Positions 55,043 through 63,935 of a stretch of 64,000 nucleotides of DNA are shown one piece after another. The notes below the pieces were generated by a model. The model did not search any database and had not been told where the DNA came from. It saw only the letters and a program-made list of their open reading frames with translations. The stretch spans positions 524,715 to 588,714 of the forward strand of contig NZ_FNAE01000003.1 of the NCBI RefSeq assembly GCF_900101755.1. The letters run 5' to 3'. Position 1 is the first letter of the stretch. The number at the start of each line of letters is the position of its first letter. The translations under genes were made by a program, and so were the position numbers. This DNA is from Ectopseudomonas alcaliphila. Lineage in GTDB: Bacteria > Pseudomonadota > Gammaproteobacteria > Pseudomonadales > Pseudomonadaceae.

Positions 55043-57439
55043 ATGCCCACCCCCACTCCCTGCTATCACTGCGGCCTGCCGGTGCCCGCCGGCAGCCAGT
55101 TCCGTGCCGACGTGCTCGGCCAGACCCGCGAAATGTGCTGCCCCGGCTGCCAGGCCGTGGCCGAAGCCATCGTCGCCGGCGGCCTGGAGCATTACTACAG
55201 CCACCGCAGCGAGAACGCCGCCAACCCGCAGGCACTGCCCGCCGCCCTGCCTGACGAACTGGCGCTGTACGACCGCAGTGATGTGCAGCAACCCTTCGTC
55301 CAGCACGAGGGCGAACTGAGCGAAACCCAGTTGCTGATCGAAGGCATCAGCTGCGCCGCCTGCGGCTGGCTGATCGAAAAGCATCTGCGCGGCGTACCGG
55401 GCGTGGCAGAAGCGCACCTGAACCTGTCCAATCACCGCCTGCAGGTGCGCTGGCAGGACAGCCAGATCGCGCTGAGCAAGCTGCTCGCCGAACTGCGCCG
55501 CATCGGTTACGCCGCGCACCCCTGGCACGCCGACGAGGCCGCCGAGCGCATGGCCGCAGAAAACCGTCGACGCATGCGCGAGCTGGGCGTGGCCGGCCTG
55601 CTGTGGATGCAGGTAATGATGGCGACCATGGCCACCTGGCCGGAATTCAACATCGACCTGTCACCCGAGCTGGACAAGATCCTGCGCTGGACCAGCCTGT
55701 TCCTCACCACGCCCATCGTCTTCTACTGCTGCGGCCAGTTCTTCCGCGGTGCCCTGCGCGACCTGCGTACCCGTCACCTGACCATGGACGTATCCGTCTC
55801 GCTGGCCATCGGCGGCGCCTACGTCGCCGGCATCTGGTCGACCATCACCGGCCAGGGCGAACTGTATTTCGACGCCGTGGGCATGTTCGCACTGTTCCTG
55901 CTCGCCGGCCGCTATCTGGAGCGCCGGGCGCGAGAACGCACCGCCGCTGCTACCTCGCAGCTGGTCAAGCTGTTGCCGGCCTCCTGTCTGCGCCTGGACG
56001 CCGATGGCCAGAGCCAGCGCATCCTGCTCAGCGAATTACGAGAAGGTGAGCAGGTGCTGGTGCAGCCCGGCTCGCTGATTCCAGCCGACGGCCGCATCCT
56101 TGCCGGCCAATCCAGCGTCGATGAGTCATTGCTCACTGGCGAATACCTGCCGCTGGCACGCGGCATCGGCGACAGCGTCACTGCTGGCACACTGAATGTC
56201 GAAGGCCCGCTGACCGTCGAAGTGCAGGCCCTCGGTGATGCCACTCGCCTATCGGCCATCGTGCGCCTGCTGGATCGCGCGCAGAGCGAGAAGCCGCGCC
56301 TGGCGGAAATCGCCGACCGCGTGTCGCAGTGGTTCCTGCTGTTCATCCTGATCGCCGCTGCCGTGGTCGGTTTCGCCTGGTGGGAAATCGATTCCAGTCG
56401 CGCCTTCTGGGTCGTGCTCGCCCTGCTCGTGGCCACCTGCCCCTGCGCCCTGGCGCTGGCCACCCCGACGGCGCTGACCACCGCCACCGGCACCCTGCAC
56501 AAGCTGGGTATGCTGTTGACGCGCGGCCATGTTCTCGAGGGCCTCAACCAGATCGACACCCTGGTGCTGGACAAGACCGGCACGTTGACCGAAGGCCGCC
56601 TGACGCTCAAGGCCATCCACCCGCTGCGAGATCTCGACGAGGGCGATTGCCTGGCGCTGGCCGCCGCGCTGGAGAACCGCTCGGAGCACCCCATTGCCCG
56701 TGCGTTCAGTCAGGCACCTCGCGCTGCGCAATCCGTCGATAGTCATCCTGGCCAGGGCCTGCAGGGCAGCGTCGATGGCCGCCTGTTGCGCATTGGCGAG
56801 GCCAGCTTCGTCTGCACCCTGAGTGGCCAGGCCGTGCCACCGTTTGCCAGCGAGCACGGCCAATGGCTGCTGCTGGGCGATGAGCAGGGGCCACTGGCCT
56901 GGTTCGTCCTCGACGATCGCCTGCGCGAAGACGCGCCAGATCTGATCGCCGCAGCGCGCGCGCGGGGCTGGAACATTCACCTGCTTTCCGGCGACAGCTC
57001 GCCGATGGTGGGCGAAGTCGCCCGCCAGTTGGGCATAGACGACGCCCGGGGTGGACTGACCCCGGATGCCAAACTGACGGTGCTCAAGCAGTTGCACGGC
57101 GAAGGGCGTCGCGTGCTGATGCTCGGCGATGGCGTCAACGACGTACCAGTACTGGCCGCTGCCGATATCAGCGTGGCCATGGGTTCGGCGTCCGACCTGG
57201 CGAAAACCAGCGCCGATGCCGTGTTGCTGTCGAATCGTCTGAGCAGCCTGGTCGACGGCCTGAAACTGGCCAAGCGCACACGCCGCATCATCATCGAAAA
57301 CCTGGCCTGGGCGACGCTGTACAATGGCCTGGTACTGCCCTTCGCCGCCCTGGGCTGGATCACCCCGATCTGGGCGGCGGTGGGCATGTCGCTCAGCTCG
57401 CTGCTGGTGGTGCTCAACGCGCTGCGCCTGAGCAGATAA
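55043..57439 (+). CDS. ccoI: Copper-translocating P1B-type ATPase for cbb3 maturation
   Basis: The 798-residue protein begins with a zinc-ribbon-like metal site (CYHCGLPVP...MCCPGC, residues 7-37) and an HMA domain with GISCAACGWLIEKHL. The P-type ATPase core follows: TGEYLPL-type actuator motif, CPCALALATP as the CPx transport motif, DKTGTLTEG with the phosphorylated Asp, and MLGDGVNDVPVL. It delivers copper for the CcoN active site. Length and motifs agree with CcoI/FixI and CopA2 proteins. Confidence 0.97.
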   Translation: MPTPTPCYHCGLPVPAGSQFRADVLGQTREMCCPGCQAVAEAIVAGGLEHYYSHRSENAANPQALPAALPDELALYDRSDVQQPFVQHEGELSETQLLIEGISCAACGWLIEKHLRGVPGVAEAHLNLSNHRLQVRWQDSQIALSKLLAELRRIGYAAHPWHADEAAERMAAENRRRMRELGVAGLLWMQVMMATMATWPEFNIDLSPELDKILRWTSLFLTTPIVFYCCGQFFRGALRDLRTRHLTMDVSVSLAIGGAYVAGIWSTITGQGELYFDAVGMFALFLLAGRYLERRARERTAAATSQLVKLLPASCLRLDADGQSQRILLSELREGEQVLVQPGSLIPADGRILAGQSSVDESLLTGEYLPLARGIGDSVTAGTLNVEGPLTVEVQALGDATRLSAIVRLLDRAQSEKPRLAEIADRVSQWFLLFILIAAAVVGFAWWEIDSSRAFWVVLALLVATCPCALALATPTALTTATGTLHKLGMLLTRGHVLEGLNQIDTLVLDKTGTLTEGRLTLKAIHPLRDLDEGDCLALAAALENRSEHPIARAFSQAPRAAQSVDSHPGQGLQGSVDGRLLRIGEASFVCTLSGQAVPPFASEHGQWLLLGDEQGPLAWFVLDDRLREDAPDLIAAARARGWNIHLLSGDSSPMVGEVARQLGIDDARGGLTPDAKLTVLKQLHGEGRRVLMLGDGVNDVPVLAAADISVAMGSASDLAKTSADAVLLSNRLSSLVDGLKLAKRTRRIIIENLAWATLYNGLVLPFAALGWITPIWAAVGMSLSSLLVVLNALRLSR

Positions 57440-57463
57440 GCTGCAAGCAAGCGTAGCCCGAAC

Positions 57464-57501
57464 ATCTAGGAGCGAGCTCTGCTCGCGAGCAGAGCTCGCT
57501 C
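57464..57501. repeat. Perfect 38-base palindrome, TAGGAGCGAGCTCTGCTCGC family
   Basis: Two 19-base arms meet at the centre with no spacer (57464-57501). The outer bases TAGGAGCG resemble the GTAGGAGCGGC family at 21968-22034, but the inner part differs. It lies between ccoI and ccoS in what should be one operon. Confidence 0.85.
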
Positions 57502-57528
57502 CTACCCAGACGCAACCACGGAGACCGC

Positions 57529-57735
57529 ATGTCCGCCCTCTATATTCTGATCCCCGTTGCCATCGGCCTGGTCGGCTTCGCCATCTGGCTGTTCTTCTGG
57601 GCGGTGGACAGCGGTCAGTACGACGATCTCGACGGCCCTGCACACAGCATTCTTTTCGACGACGAAGATCCGCTGCACAAGGCCGGCATCGAGCAGGCCG
57701 AGGAGCACAACAAGTCGGGCAAACCTGATGCTTGA
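57529..57735 (+). CDS. ccoS: Cbb3 oxidase assembly protein CcoS
   Basis: The 68-residue protein has one N-terminal helix (MSALYILIPVAIGLVGFAIW) followed by FFWAVDSGQYDDLDGPAHSILFDDE, the CcoS signature. It is required for cofactor insertion into CcoN. Its 3' end overlaps the next gene by eight bases. Confidence 0.95.
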   Translation: MSALYILIPVAIGLVGFAIWLFFWAVDSGQYDDLDGPAHSILFDDEDPLHKAGIEQAEEHNKSGKPDA

Positions 57736-58411
57736 ACTGGCACCGCTGCTGGTGTCGGCGCTGATTCTCGGCCTGCTCGGTGGCGGCCATTGCCTGGGCA
57801 TGTGCGGCGGCCTGATGGGCGCGCTGACCCTGGCGATTCCGCCCGAGCAACGCCGCAGGCGTCTGCAACTGCTGCTGGCCTACAACCTCGGGCGCATTCT
57901 CAGCTACAGCCTGGCAGGCTTGCTCCTCGGCCTGGCCGGCTGGGCCATTGCCGGCAGTAAAGCCGAGGTGGTCATGCGCACGCTGGCGGCGCTGCTGCTG
58001 ATCGCCATGGGTCTGTATCTGGCTGGCTGGTGGAGCGGGCTGACACGTATCGAAGCGCTGGGCCGCGGTTTGTGGCGGCATATCCAGCCGCTGACGCGAC
58101 GCTTTATGCCGGTCACAAGCGTCCCGAAGGCAGTGGTGCTAGGTGGTCTCTGGGGCTGGCTGCCGTGCGGGCTGGTCTACAGCACGCTGCTGTGGGCCTC
58201 CAGCCAGGGCAATGCGCTCAACAGCGCCCTGCTGATGCTGGCGTTCGGCCTAGGTACCTGGCCGGTGCTGTTGGCCACCGGGCTGGCCGCTGAGCGCATC
58301 ACCGCGCTGCTACGCAAGCGCGGCGTGCGCATGGCAGGCGGCCTGCTGGTCATCCTGTTCGGCATCTGGACCCTGCCTGGCCCCCACCAGCACTGGCTGA
58401 TGGGCCACTGA
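57728..58411 (+). CDS. TauE/SafE-like membrane protein of the cbb3 assembly cluster
   Basis: The ATG at 57728 overlaps the end of ccoS and gives 227 residues. It is an inner-membrane protein with about six helices and an N-terminal GGHCLGMCGGLMGAL motif, which contains possible metal ligands (His, Cys, Met, Cys). The family is annotated as sulfite exporter TauE/SafE or URE2 type; a homologue (PA1547) lies in the same position in PAO1. Context suggests a part in copper handling for the oxidase, which is inference. Confidence 0.88.
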   Translation: MLELAPLLVSALILGLLGGGHCLGMCGGLMGALTLAIPPEQRRRRLQLLLAYNLGRILSYSLAGLLLGLAGWAIAGSKAEVVMRTLAALLLIAMGLYLAGWWSGLTRIEALGRGLWRHIQPLTRRFMPVTSVPKAVVLGGLWGWLPCGLVYSTLLWASSQGNALNSALLMLAFGLGTWPVLLATGLAAERITALLRKRGVRMAGGLLVILFGIWTLPGPHQHWLMGH

Positions 58412-58415
58412 CACC

Positions 58416-58472
58416 TAGCCCGGATGCAATCCGGGGAAACCTGCAGAGCATCCCCGGATTGCATCCGGGCTA
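58416..58472. repeat. REP-like inverted repeat, CCCGGATGCAATCCGGGG
   Basis: Two perfect 22-base arms (58416-58437 and 58451-58472) around a 13-base spacer. It belongs to the same family as 21876-21936, with GCAAT in place of GAAAT. Confidence 0.9.
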
Positions 58473-58506
58473 CGCAGCGACAACGCAACCGATGCCCCAC
58501 GCGCCC

Positions 58507-58548
58507 TTGATTCAGGTCAAGGCCGCCACCCACGCGCATCCCTAGACT
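58507..58548 (+). promoter_or_regulatory. Anr/FNR-type promoter of hemN
   Basis: TTGAT-TCAG-GTCAA at 58507-58520 is followed by a -10-like TAGACT at 58543-58548. The spacing puts the box centre near -41.5, the standard activator position for FNR proteins. hemN starts at 58579. Anr control of hemN is known in P. aeruginosa. Confidence 0.82.
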
Positions 58549-58578
58549 GGCCACACAGCCTGTCCAGGATTATTTCCC

Positions 58579-59961
58579 ATGCTCGACACCATCCAGTGGG
58601 ATGCCGACCTGATCCGCCGTTACGATCTCGCCGGCCCGCGCTACACCTCCTACCCGACCGCCGTACAGTTCCAAGACGATATCGGCCCGTTCGACCTGCT
58701 GCATGCGCTACGCGACAGCCGCAAGGCCGGACGCCCGCTGTCGCTCTACGTGCACGTGCCGTTCTGCGCACACATCTGCTACTACTGCGCCTGCAACAAG
58801 GTCATCACCAAGGATCGCGGTCGCGCCCTGCCCTATCTGGAAAAGCTCGAACGGGAAATCGAGATCATCAGTCGCTACGTCGACAGGACCCAGCCGATCG
58901 AGCAGCTGCACTTTGGTGGAGGCACACCGACCTTCCTCAGCCACGACGAACTGCGCCGCCTGATGCAGCACCTGCGCCAGCACTTCAACCTGCTGGATGA
59001 TGACTCCGGCGACTACAGCATCGAGATCGACCCACGCGAAGCCGACTGGTCGACCATGGGCCTGCTGCGCGAGCTGGGTTTCAATCGGGTCAGCCTCGGC
59101 GTGCAGGATCTCGACCCCGAGGTGCAACGTGCGGTCAATCGTCTGCAGACCCTGGAGGAAACCCGCGCCATCGTCGAGGCAGCGCGCACCCTGCAGTTCC
59201 GTTCGGTGAACATCGACCTGATCTACGGCCTGCCCAAGCAGACGCCGGAACGCTTCGCCCGCACCGTGGCCGAGGTCATCGCCCTGCAACCGGATCGCCT
59301 GTCGCTGTTCAACTACGCGCACCTGCCGGAACGTTTCATGCCGCAACGCCGCATCAGTTCCGACGATCTGCCGAGTCCGGCAGACAAACTGGCCATGCTG
59401 CAGAACAGCATCGAGCAACTGACGCGCGCCGGGTATCGCTATATCGGCATGGACCACTTCGCCCTGCCCGATGACGAGCTGGCCATCGCCCAGGAGGAAG
59501 GCACGCTGCAACGCAACTTCCAGGGCTATACCACCCACGGCCATTGCGACCTGATTGGCCTGGGCGTCTCTGCCATCAGCCAGATCGGCGACCTGTACAG
59601 CCAGAACGACAGCGATATCGCCAGCTATCAGCAAACCCTGGGCAACGGCCAGCTGGCGACGCGCCGCGGCCTGCACTGCAATGCCGACGACCGCCTGCGC
59701 CGCGCCGTGATCCAGCAGTTGATCTGCCACTTCGAACTGCGCTTCGCCGACATCGAACAGGCCCACGACGTGGTATTCCGTGATTACTTCGAGGCGCTCT
59801 GGCCAGAGCTTGAGCAGCTCCACCGCGATGGGCTGATCGAACTGAGTGCAGAAGGGATTCAGGTGCGTCCGGCCGGACGCCTGCTGGTGCGCTCGCTGTG
59901 CATGCTGTTCGACCGCTATCTCAACGACCAGGTGCGCCAGCGCTTCTCGCGGGTGATCTGA
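58579..59961 (+). CDS. hemN: Oxygen-independent coproporphyrinogen III oxidase
   Basis: The 460-residue radical SAM enzyme has the cluster motif CAHICYYC in HVPFCAHICYYCACNK, the glycine-rich FGGGTPTFL and the SAM-binding region NRVSLGVQDLDPEVQRAVNR. It converts coproporphyrinogen III to protoporphyrinogen IX without oxygen and so supplies haem for the cbb3 oxidases during microaerobic growth. It has its own Anr-type promoter and is followed by an 11-base hairpin. Confidence 0.97.
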   Translation: MLDTIQWDADLIRRYDLAGPRYTSYPTAVQFQDDIGPFDLLHALRDSRKAGRPLSLYVHVPFCAHICYYCACNKVITKDRGRALPYLEKLEREIEIISRYVDRTQPIEQLHFGGGTPTFLSHDELRRLMQHLRQHFNLLDDDSGDYSIEIDPREADWSTMGLLRELGFNRVSLGVQDLDPEVQRAVNRLQTLEETRAIVEAARTLQFRSVNIDLIYGLPKQTPERFARTVAEVIALQPDRLSLFNYAHLPERFMPQRRISSDDLPSPADKLAMLQNSIEQLTRAGYRYIGMDHFALPDDELAIAQEEGTLQRNFQGYTTHGHCDLIGLGVSAISQIGDLYSQNDSDIASYQQTLGNGQLATRRGLHCNADDRLRRAVIQQLICHFELRFADIEQAHDVVFRDYFEALWPELEQLHRDGLIELSAEGIQVRPAGRLLVRSLCMLFDRYLNDQVRQRFSRVI

Positions 59962-59969
59962 ACAGGTCC

Positions 59970-60000
59970 GCCCCGTGACGGATGCACGTCGTCACGGGGC
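59970..60000. terminator. Hairpin between convergent hemN and hypothetical gene
   Basis: A perfect 11-base stem (59970-59980 with 59990-60000, nine-base loop) lies between the two stop codons. It lacks T tracts. Confidence 0.6.
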
Positions 60001-60006
60001 ACTGCC

Positions 60007-60450
60007 TCAACTCATCGCCAACGTGGTGGCGGCCTGCATCTGCTCGCTGGAAAGGCCATTCTCACGCATCAGCTTGATCAGGTTGGCGTTGGCCGTCGTC
60101 AGTGCGCTGTTGAGCGAAGCGAGCTCGGTCTGCAGCCCCTCGATCTGCTGACGCTTGGCCTCCGCATCCAGGCTCTGATCACTCATGATCGCGTCGATCT
60201 GTGCCTGTTTCTCGGCGATCTGCGCACGTAGCTCGCGGATCATCTTGAGCAGATCCTTGATCGCCTTGGGCAGATCGCTGTTGTCGATGTCCTCGTTCTT
60301 GTCGGGCTTGGCCGACATGCTCTTGCCCAACTCGGACAGGCTCACACGCAGCCCCTCGCGCATCTCCTCCGGGGTCTTCTCGACTGCGGTTAATTGTCGC
60401 TGAACACCCTGGACCAGATTATTCAGCGGCCCGCTGGATGATATGCGCAT
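60007..60450 (-). CDS. Hypothetical coiled-coil protein
   Basis: The 147-residue protein is almost entirely helical, with a long heptad-rich coiled coil (about 60-130, LRAQIAEKQAQIDAIMSDQ then EGLQTELASLNSALTTANA). It has no cysteine and no signal peptide. The N-terminus (MRISSSGPLNNLVQGVQRQL) resembles secretion-associated or structural proteins only in general terms. A hypothetical gene holds the same position between hemN and anr in P. aeruginosa (PA1545). Function is unknown. Confidence 0.8.
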   Translation of the reverse strand: MRISSSGPLNNLVQGVQRQLTAVEKTPEEMREGLRVSLSELGKSMSAKPDKNEDIDNSDLPKAIKDLLKMIRELRAQIAEKQAQIDAIMSDQSLDAEAKRQQIEGLQTELASLNSALTTANANLIKLMRENGLSSEQMQAATTLAMS

Positions 60451-60516
60451 CGCAATGCTCCCTGCGTTGGACTATGGTTCTACAGTCTAATCGGCACCCC
60501 AGGGCTAAACTTGAGC

Positions 60517-60555
60517 GCTCGGTCAGCCTTTATATGACTGGCTGACACCCGAGCC
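60517..60555. promoter_or_regulatory. Inverted repeat in the divergent region upstream of anr
   Basis: GTCAGCC (60522-60528) pairs with GGCTGAC (60540-60546), and flanking GCTCG pairs with CGAGC after a short bulge. It lies between the two divergent genes, 48 bases before the anr start codon. It could be an operator or a leader hairpin of anr. Confidence 0.4.
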
Positions 60556-60602
60556 CTGCGGTACCCTTACGAACATTGCGTGTATATCTGGGAAACCCAA
60601 CG

Positions 60603-61337
60603 ATGTCCGAGAGCATCAAGCTGCGTACGCAGCATCAAGCCCATTGCAAGGATTGCAGCCTGGCAACCCTGTGCCTGCCCATTTCCCTGAACCTGGAGGA
60701 CATGGACGCGCTCGACGACATCGTCAAGCGCGGCCGCCCGCTGAAAAAAGGCGAGTTCCTGTTCCGTCAGGGCGACACCTTCGGCTCCGTGTTCGCCGTT
60801 CGCTCCGGTGCGCTGAAGACTTTCAGCCTGAGCGATGGCGGGGAGGAACAGATCACTGGCTTCCATCTGCCCAGCGAGCTGGTCGGCCTGTCTGGCGTCG
60901 ACGGCGAGCGCTATCCGGTTTCCGCGCAGGCGCTGGAAACCACTTCGGTCTGCGAGATTCCCTTCGAGCGCCTCGACGACCTGGCTCTGCAGCTACCACA
61001 ACTGCGCCGTCAGCTGATGCGTATCATGAGCCGTGAAATCCGTGACGATCAGCAGATGATGCTGTTGCTGTCGAAGAAGACCGCTGACGAACGTATCGCC
61101 ACCTTCCTGGTCAACCTCTCCGCCCGCTTCCGCGCACGCGGCTTCTCGGCCAACCAGTTCCGCCTGGCCATGTCGCGCAACGAAATTGGTAACTATTTGG
61201 GCCTTGCGGTCGAGACGGTGTCTCGCGTATTTACCCGCTTCCAACAGAACAAGCTGCTCGAAGCCGAAGGCAAGGAAGTGCATATCCTCGACCCAATCGA
61301 GCTGTGTGCTCTGGCCGGCGGCAATCTCGACGTTTGA
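60603..61337 (+). CDS. anr: FNR-type oxygen-responsive regulator Anr
   Basis: The ATG at 60603 gives 244 residues, as in P. aeruginosa Anr. Cysteines at 15, 18 and 24 ([11 protein letters not shown]) and at 117 (TSVCEIP) are the four ligands of the oxygen-sensitive 4Fe-4S cluster. A cyclic-nucleotide-binding-like beta-roll (about 30-145) leads to a dimer helix and the winged helix with [19 protein letters not shown], whose E-SR motif reads TTGAT half-sites. Such sites occur in this window before the Usp gene, ccoN2, ccoG and hemN. Anr activates these under low oxygen. Confidence 0.98.
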   Translation: MSESIKLRTQHQAHCKDCSLATLCLPISLNLEDMDALDDIVKRGRPLKKGEFLFRQGDTFGSVFAVRSGALKTFSLSDGGEEQITGFHLPSELVGLSGVDGERYPVSAQALETTSVCEIPFERLDDLALQLPQLRRQLMRIMSREIRDDQQMMLLLSKKTADERIATFLVNLSARFRARGFSANQFRLAMSRNEIGNYLGLAVETVSRVFTRFQQNKLLEAEGKEVHILDPIELCALAGGNLDV

Positions 61338-61379
61338 GTTCGCACGATTTTCGCGGGCTCAAGGCATTAGGACCCCACG

Positions 61380-61928
61380 ATGATCTTTGACGAATTCAGC
61401 ATCAAGACCCTGATCCGCCCGGTACCGGACTTCCCCAAGCCGGGCGTCATCTTTCGCGACATCACCCCGCTGTTCCAATCACCGCGCGCCCTGCGCATGG
61501 TTGCCGACAGCTTCATCCAGCGCTACGTCGAAGCCGAGTTCAGCCATATCGGCGCCATGGACGCGCGCGGTTTTCTGATCGGTTCGATCATCGCCTACGA
61601 ATTGAACAAACCCCTGGTGCTTTTTCGCAAGCAGGGCAAACTGCCCGCGGACGTACTCAGCGAGGCCTACCAGACCGAATACGGCGAAGCCTTCCTCGAA
61701 GTGCACAGCGACAGTCTCTGCGAAGGCGACTCGGTGCTGATCTTCGATGACCTGATCGCCACCGGTGGCACCCTGATCGCTGCTGCCAACCTGGTGCGGC
61801 GCATGCGCGCGACGGTCTTCGAGGCCGCCGCGATCATCGACCTGCCTGAGCTGGGCGGCTCGCAGAAACTGCAGGACGCCGACATCCCTACCTTCACGCT
61901 GACAGCCTTCGCCCTCGGCGATCACTGA
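61380..61928 (+). CDS. apt: Adenine phosphoribosyltransferase
   Basis: The 182-residue protein is a type I phosphoribosyltransferase with the PRPP-binding motif [17 protein letters not shown] and the N-terminal [20 protein letters not shown] typical of Apt. It makes AMP from adenine and PRPP in the cytosol. It follows anr by 42 bases; this neighbour pair is conserved in Pseudomonas, though no shared role is obvious. Confidence 0.97.
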   Translation: MIFDEFSIKTLIRPVPDFPKPGVIFRDITPLFQSPRALRMVADSFIQRYVEAEFSHIGAMDARGFLIGSIIAYELNKPLVLFRKQGKLPADVLSEAYQTEYGEAFLEVHSDSLCEGDSVLIFDDLIATGGTLIAAANLVRRMRATVFEAAAIIDLPELGGSQKLQDADIPTFTLTAFALGDH

Positions 61929-62020
61929 GCAGAAACACCTGCCAGCCGGCCGACCCGGAAGTGGGTTCTTGATTCAGCCGGGCAATGCCCGGCATCACCG
62001 ATAACCTTGATCAGACTCCC

Positions 62021-62836
62021 ATGCACGAACTCGAACTGAACCCATCCAGCGACTGGCGTCAGCGCCTGGGCGCTCTCATGGACGGCGCCACCATGCAGCG
62101 CCTGATCACCCTGCTGATCATCATCAATGCCGTCATCCTCGGCCTGCAGACCTCACCGTCGATCATGGCCGACTGGGGCACGCCGCTGCTGATCCTCGAT
62201 ACCTTCATCCTCACCTGCTTCGTCATCGAGCTGGCGCTGCGCTTCACCGCCCGCGGCATCGGCCTGCTGCGCGATCCCTGGGCGGTATTCGACTGCCTCG
62301 TCGTCGGTATTGCCCTGGTACCGGCCAGCGGCCCCTTCGCCGTTCTGCGTGCCTTGCGCGTGCTGCGTGTACTGCGACTGGTATCGATCAATCCGAGCAT
62401 GCGCAAGGTGGTGCAGGCGCTGCTCGCTTCACTACCCGGCATGGGCAGCATCGTCATGCTGATGGGGCTGGTGTTCTATGTCGCCGCGGTGATGGCCACC
62501 CAGCTGTTCGGTGAAAGCTTCCCCGAGTGGTTCGGTAACATCGGCGCCAGCCTGTACACCCTGTTCCAGGTGATGACGCTGGAAAGCTGGTCGATGGGCA
62601 TCGTACGCCCGGTAATGGAACAGCATCCGCTGGCCTGGCTGTTCTTCGTGCCCTACATCCTCGTCGCGACATTCATGATGCTCAACCTGTTCATCGCCGT
62701 TATCGTCAACGCGATGCAGAGCACCCACGAGCCAAATGCCGAGGAACAGGCCGCAGCAGCTCGCGAACAGGCGATTCTCGACGAGCTGCGCGCACTGCGC
62801 AGCGAAGTGGCCGAGCTTCGCCGTAACGCGCCGTAA
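62021..62836 (+). CDS. NaChBac-type voltage-gated sodium channel
   Basis: The ATG at 62021 (MHELELNPSSDW) gives 271 residues; an in-frame ATG at 61985 is possible. It is a single-domain six-helix channel. The S4 voltage sensor is visible as LRALRVLRVLRLVSINPSMRKV, with arginines every third residue. The pore loop FQVMTLESWSMGIVRP contains TLESWSM, the selectivity filter of bacterial sodium channels such as NavAb. A C-terminal coiled coil (AILDELRALRSEVAELRR) would bundle four subunits. It may serve motility or pH homeostasis; the role in Pseudomonas is unclear. Confidence 0.94.
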   Translation: MHELELNPSSDWRQRLGALMDGATMQRLITLLIIINAVILGLQTSPSIMADWGTPLLILDTFILTCFVIELALRFTARGIGLLRDPWAVFDCLVVGIALVPASGPFAVLRALRVLRVLRLVSINPSMRKVVQALLASLPGMGSIVMLMGLVFYVAAVMATQLFGESFPEWFGNIGASLYTLFQVMTLESWSMGIVRPVMEQHPLAWLFFVPYILVATFMMLNLFIAVIVNAMQSTHEPNAEEQAAAAREQAILDELRALRSEVAELRRNAP

Positions 62837-63042
62837 ACCGCTCCATCAACGCATCCGCCGCGTCTAGCGCGGCGGGTTGCGTACCCTCTCCCCTGACATC
62901 TGCCCATCAGACCCGCCTTAAGTTGGCGGCGCGCAGCGCCCGCACGCCCGATAGTTACATCGTTCAATGACACGATCGCTCGTGTCGCCCAGAGCCGCAC
63001 AACCAATCGGGAGCACCCGCTCCCCATGAGAGGACTCGAACG

Positions 63043-63879
63043 ATGAGCGCCAGTGCCACCCTACCCCAGCCGAACCCCAGCTTTCCGGTGCGTCGCATGG
63101 ACTTCAGTTTCAGCGAGACACCGAAATATTGGTTCTACGACGACCCCTTCATGAGCCAATTCATGAACAACCTGTCGTCGCTGTTCCCCTACGGCGAGAA
63201 GTTCTTCGTCGACAGCGTGCGCGCCGTGCGCGACCAGGTCATCGAGCCGCAACTGAAGAAGGACATCAGCGCCTTCATCGGCCAGGAGGCCATGCACTCC
63301 AAGGAGCACGCGGCCTACAACGACTACGCCAAAAAGCATGATATCGACCTGGAGCGCCTGGAGCTGCGCACCAAGGTATTGCTCGAATGGACGACCCGCT
63401 TCAGTACCAAGAAACAACGCCTGGCAGCCACCTGCGCACTGGAGCACTTCACCGCGACCATGGCCGAGCAGTTGCTCAAGCGCGAAGACCTCACCACCCA
63501 GATGAACGATCCGAAGCTTTACCAACTGTGGATGTGGCACGCCATCGAAGAGAGCGAGCACAAGGCCGTGTGCTACGACGTCTACCAGAAGGTCTACGGC
63601 GGCTACTTCACCCGCACGCTGGTGATGATGCTGACCACCGTGATGTTTCTCGGCGTGATCGGCTGGTTCCAGATTCACCTGCTGCGCAAGGACGGTCAGT
63701 TGTTCAACTGGCGCAGCTGGGGCTTCGGCCTGAAGAAGCTGTTCGGCCCGCGTAATGGCTTCTTCACCAGACTGCTCGGTCCGTACCTGGACTACTACCG
63801 CCCCGGCTTCCATCCCAAGGATCACGACACCGAGAATCTGGAAAACCGCTGGCGCGAGCGCCTCGGCTTCGGCAACTGA
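63043..63879 (+). CDS. Predicted metal-dependent hydrolase (PF10118 type)
   Basis: The 278-residue protein matches the family of predicted metal-dependent hydrolases, an all-helical, ferritin-like set. Candidate metal ligands are in FIGQEAMHSKEHAAYNDYAK, ALEHFTATMAE and WHAIEESEHKAVCYDVY, two ExxH pairs in an arrangement like di-iron proteins. A hydrophobic stretch lies near residues 190-210. A flavoprotein gene starts 56 bases downstream, an arrangement seen in other Pseudomonas, so they may act together on a lipid-like substrate. Confidence 0.88.
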   Translation: MSASATLPQPNPSFPVRRMDFSFSETPKYWFYDDPFMSQFMNNLSSLFPYGEKFFVDSVRAVRDQVIEPQLKKDISAFIGQEAMHSKEHAAYNDYAKKHDIDLERLELRTKVLLEWTTRFSTKKQRLAATCALEHFTATMAEQLLKREDLTTQMNDPKLYQLWMWHAIEESEHKAVCYDVYQKVYGGYFTRTLVMMLTTVMFLGVIGWFQIHLLRKDGQLFNWRSWGFGLKKLFGPRNGFFTRLLGPYLDYYRPGFHPKDHDTENLENRWRERLGFGN

Positions 63880-63935
63880 TGTCACTTGGCGTACAGATAT
63901 AGACACCAACAAGAACGACAAGCAGGAGTTCGGTC

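Noticed and set aside
56249..58081. 610-codon open frame opposite ccoI, ccoS and the TauE-like gene
   Set aside because: It crosses three real genes and a palindrome; the product is low-complexity Gln/Ala/Arg sequence.
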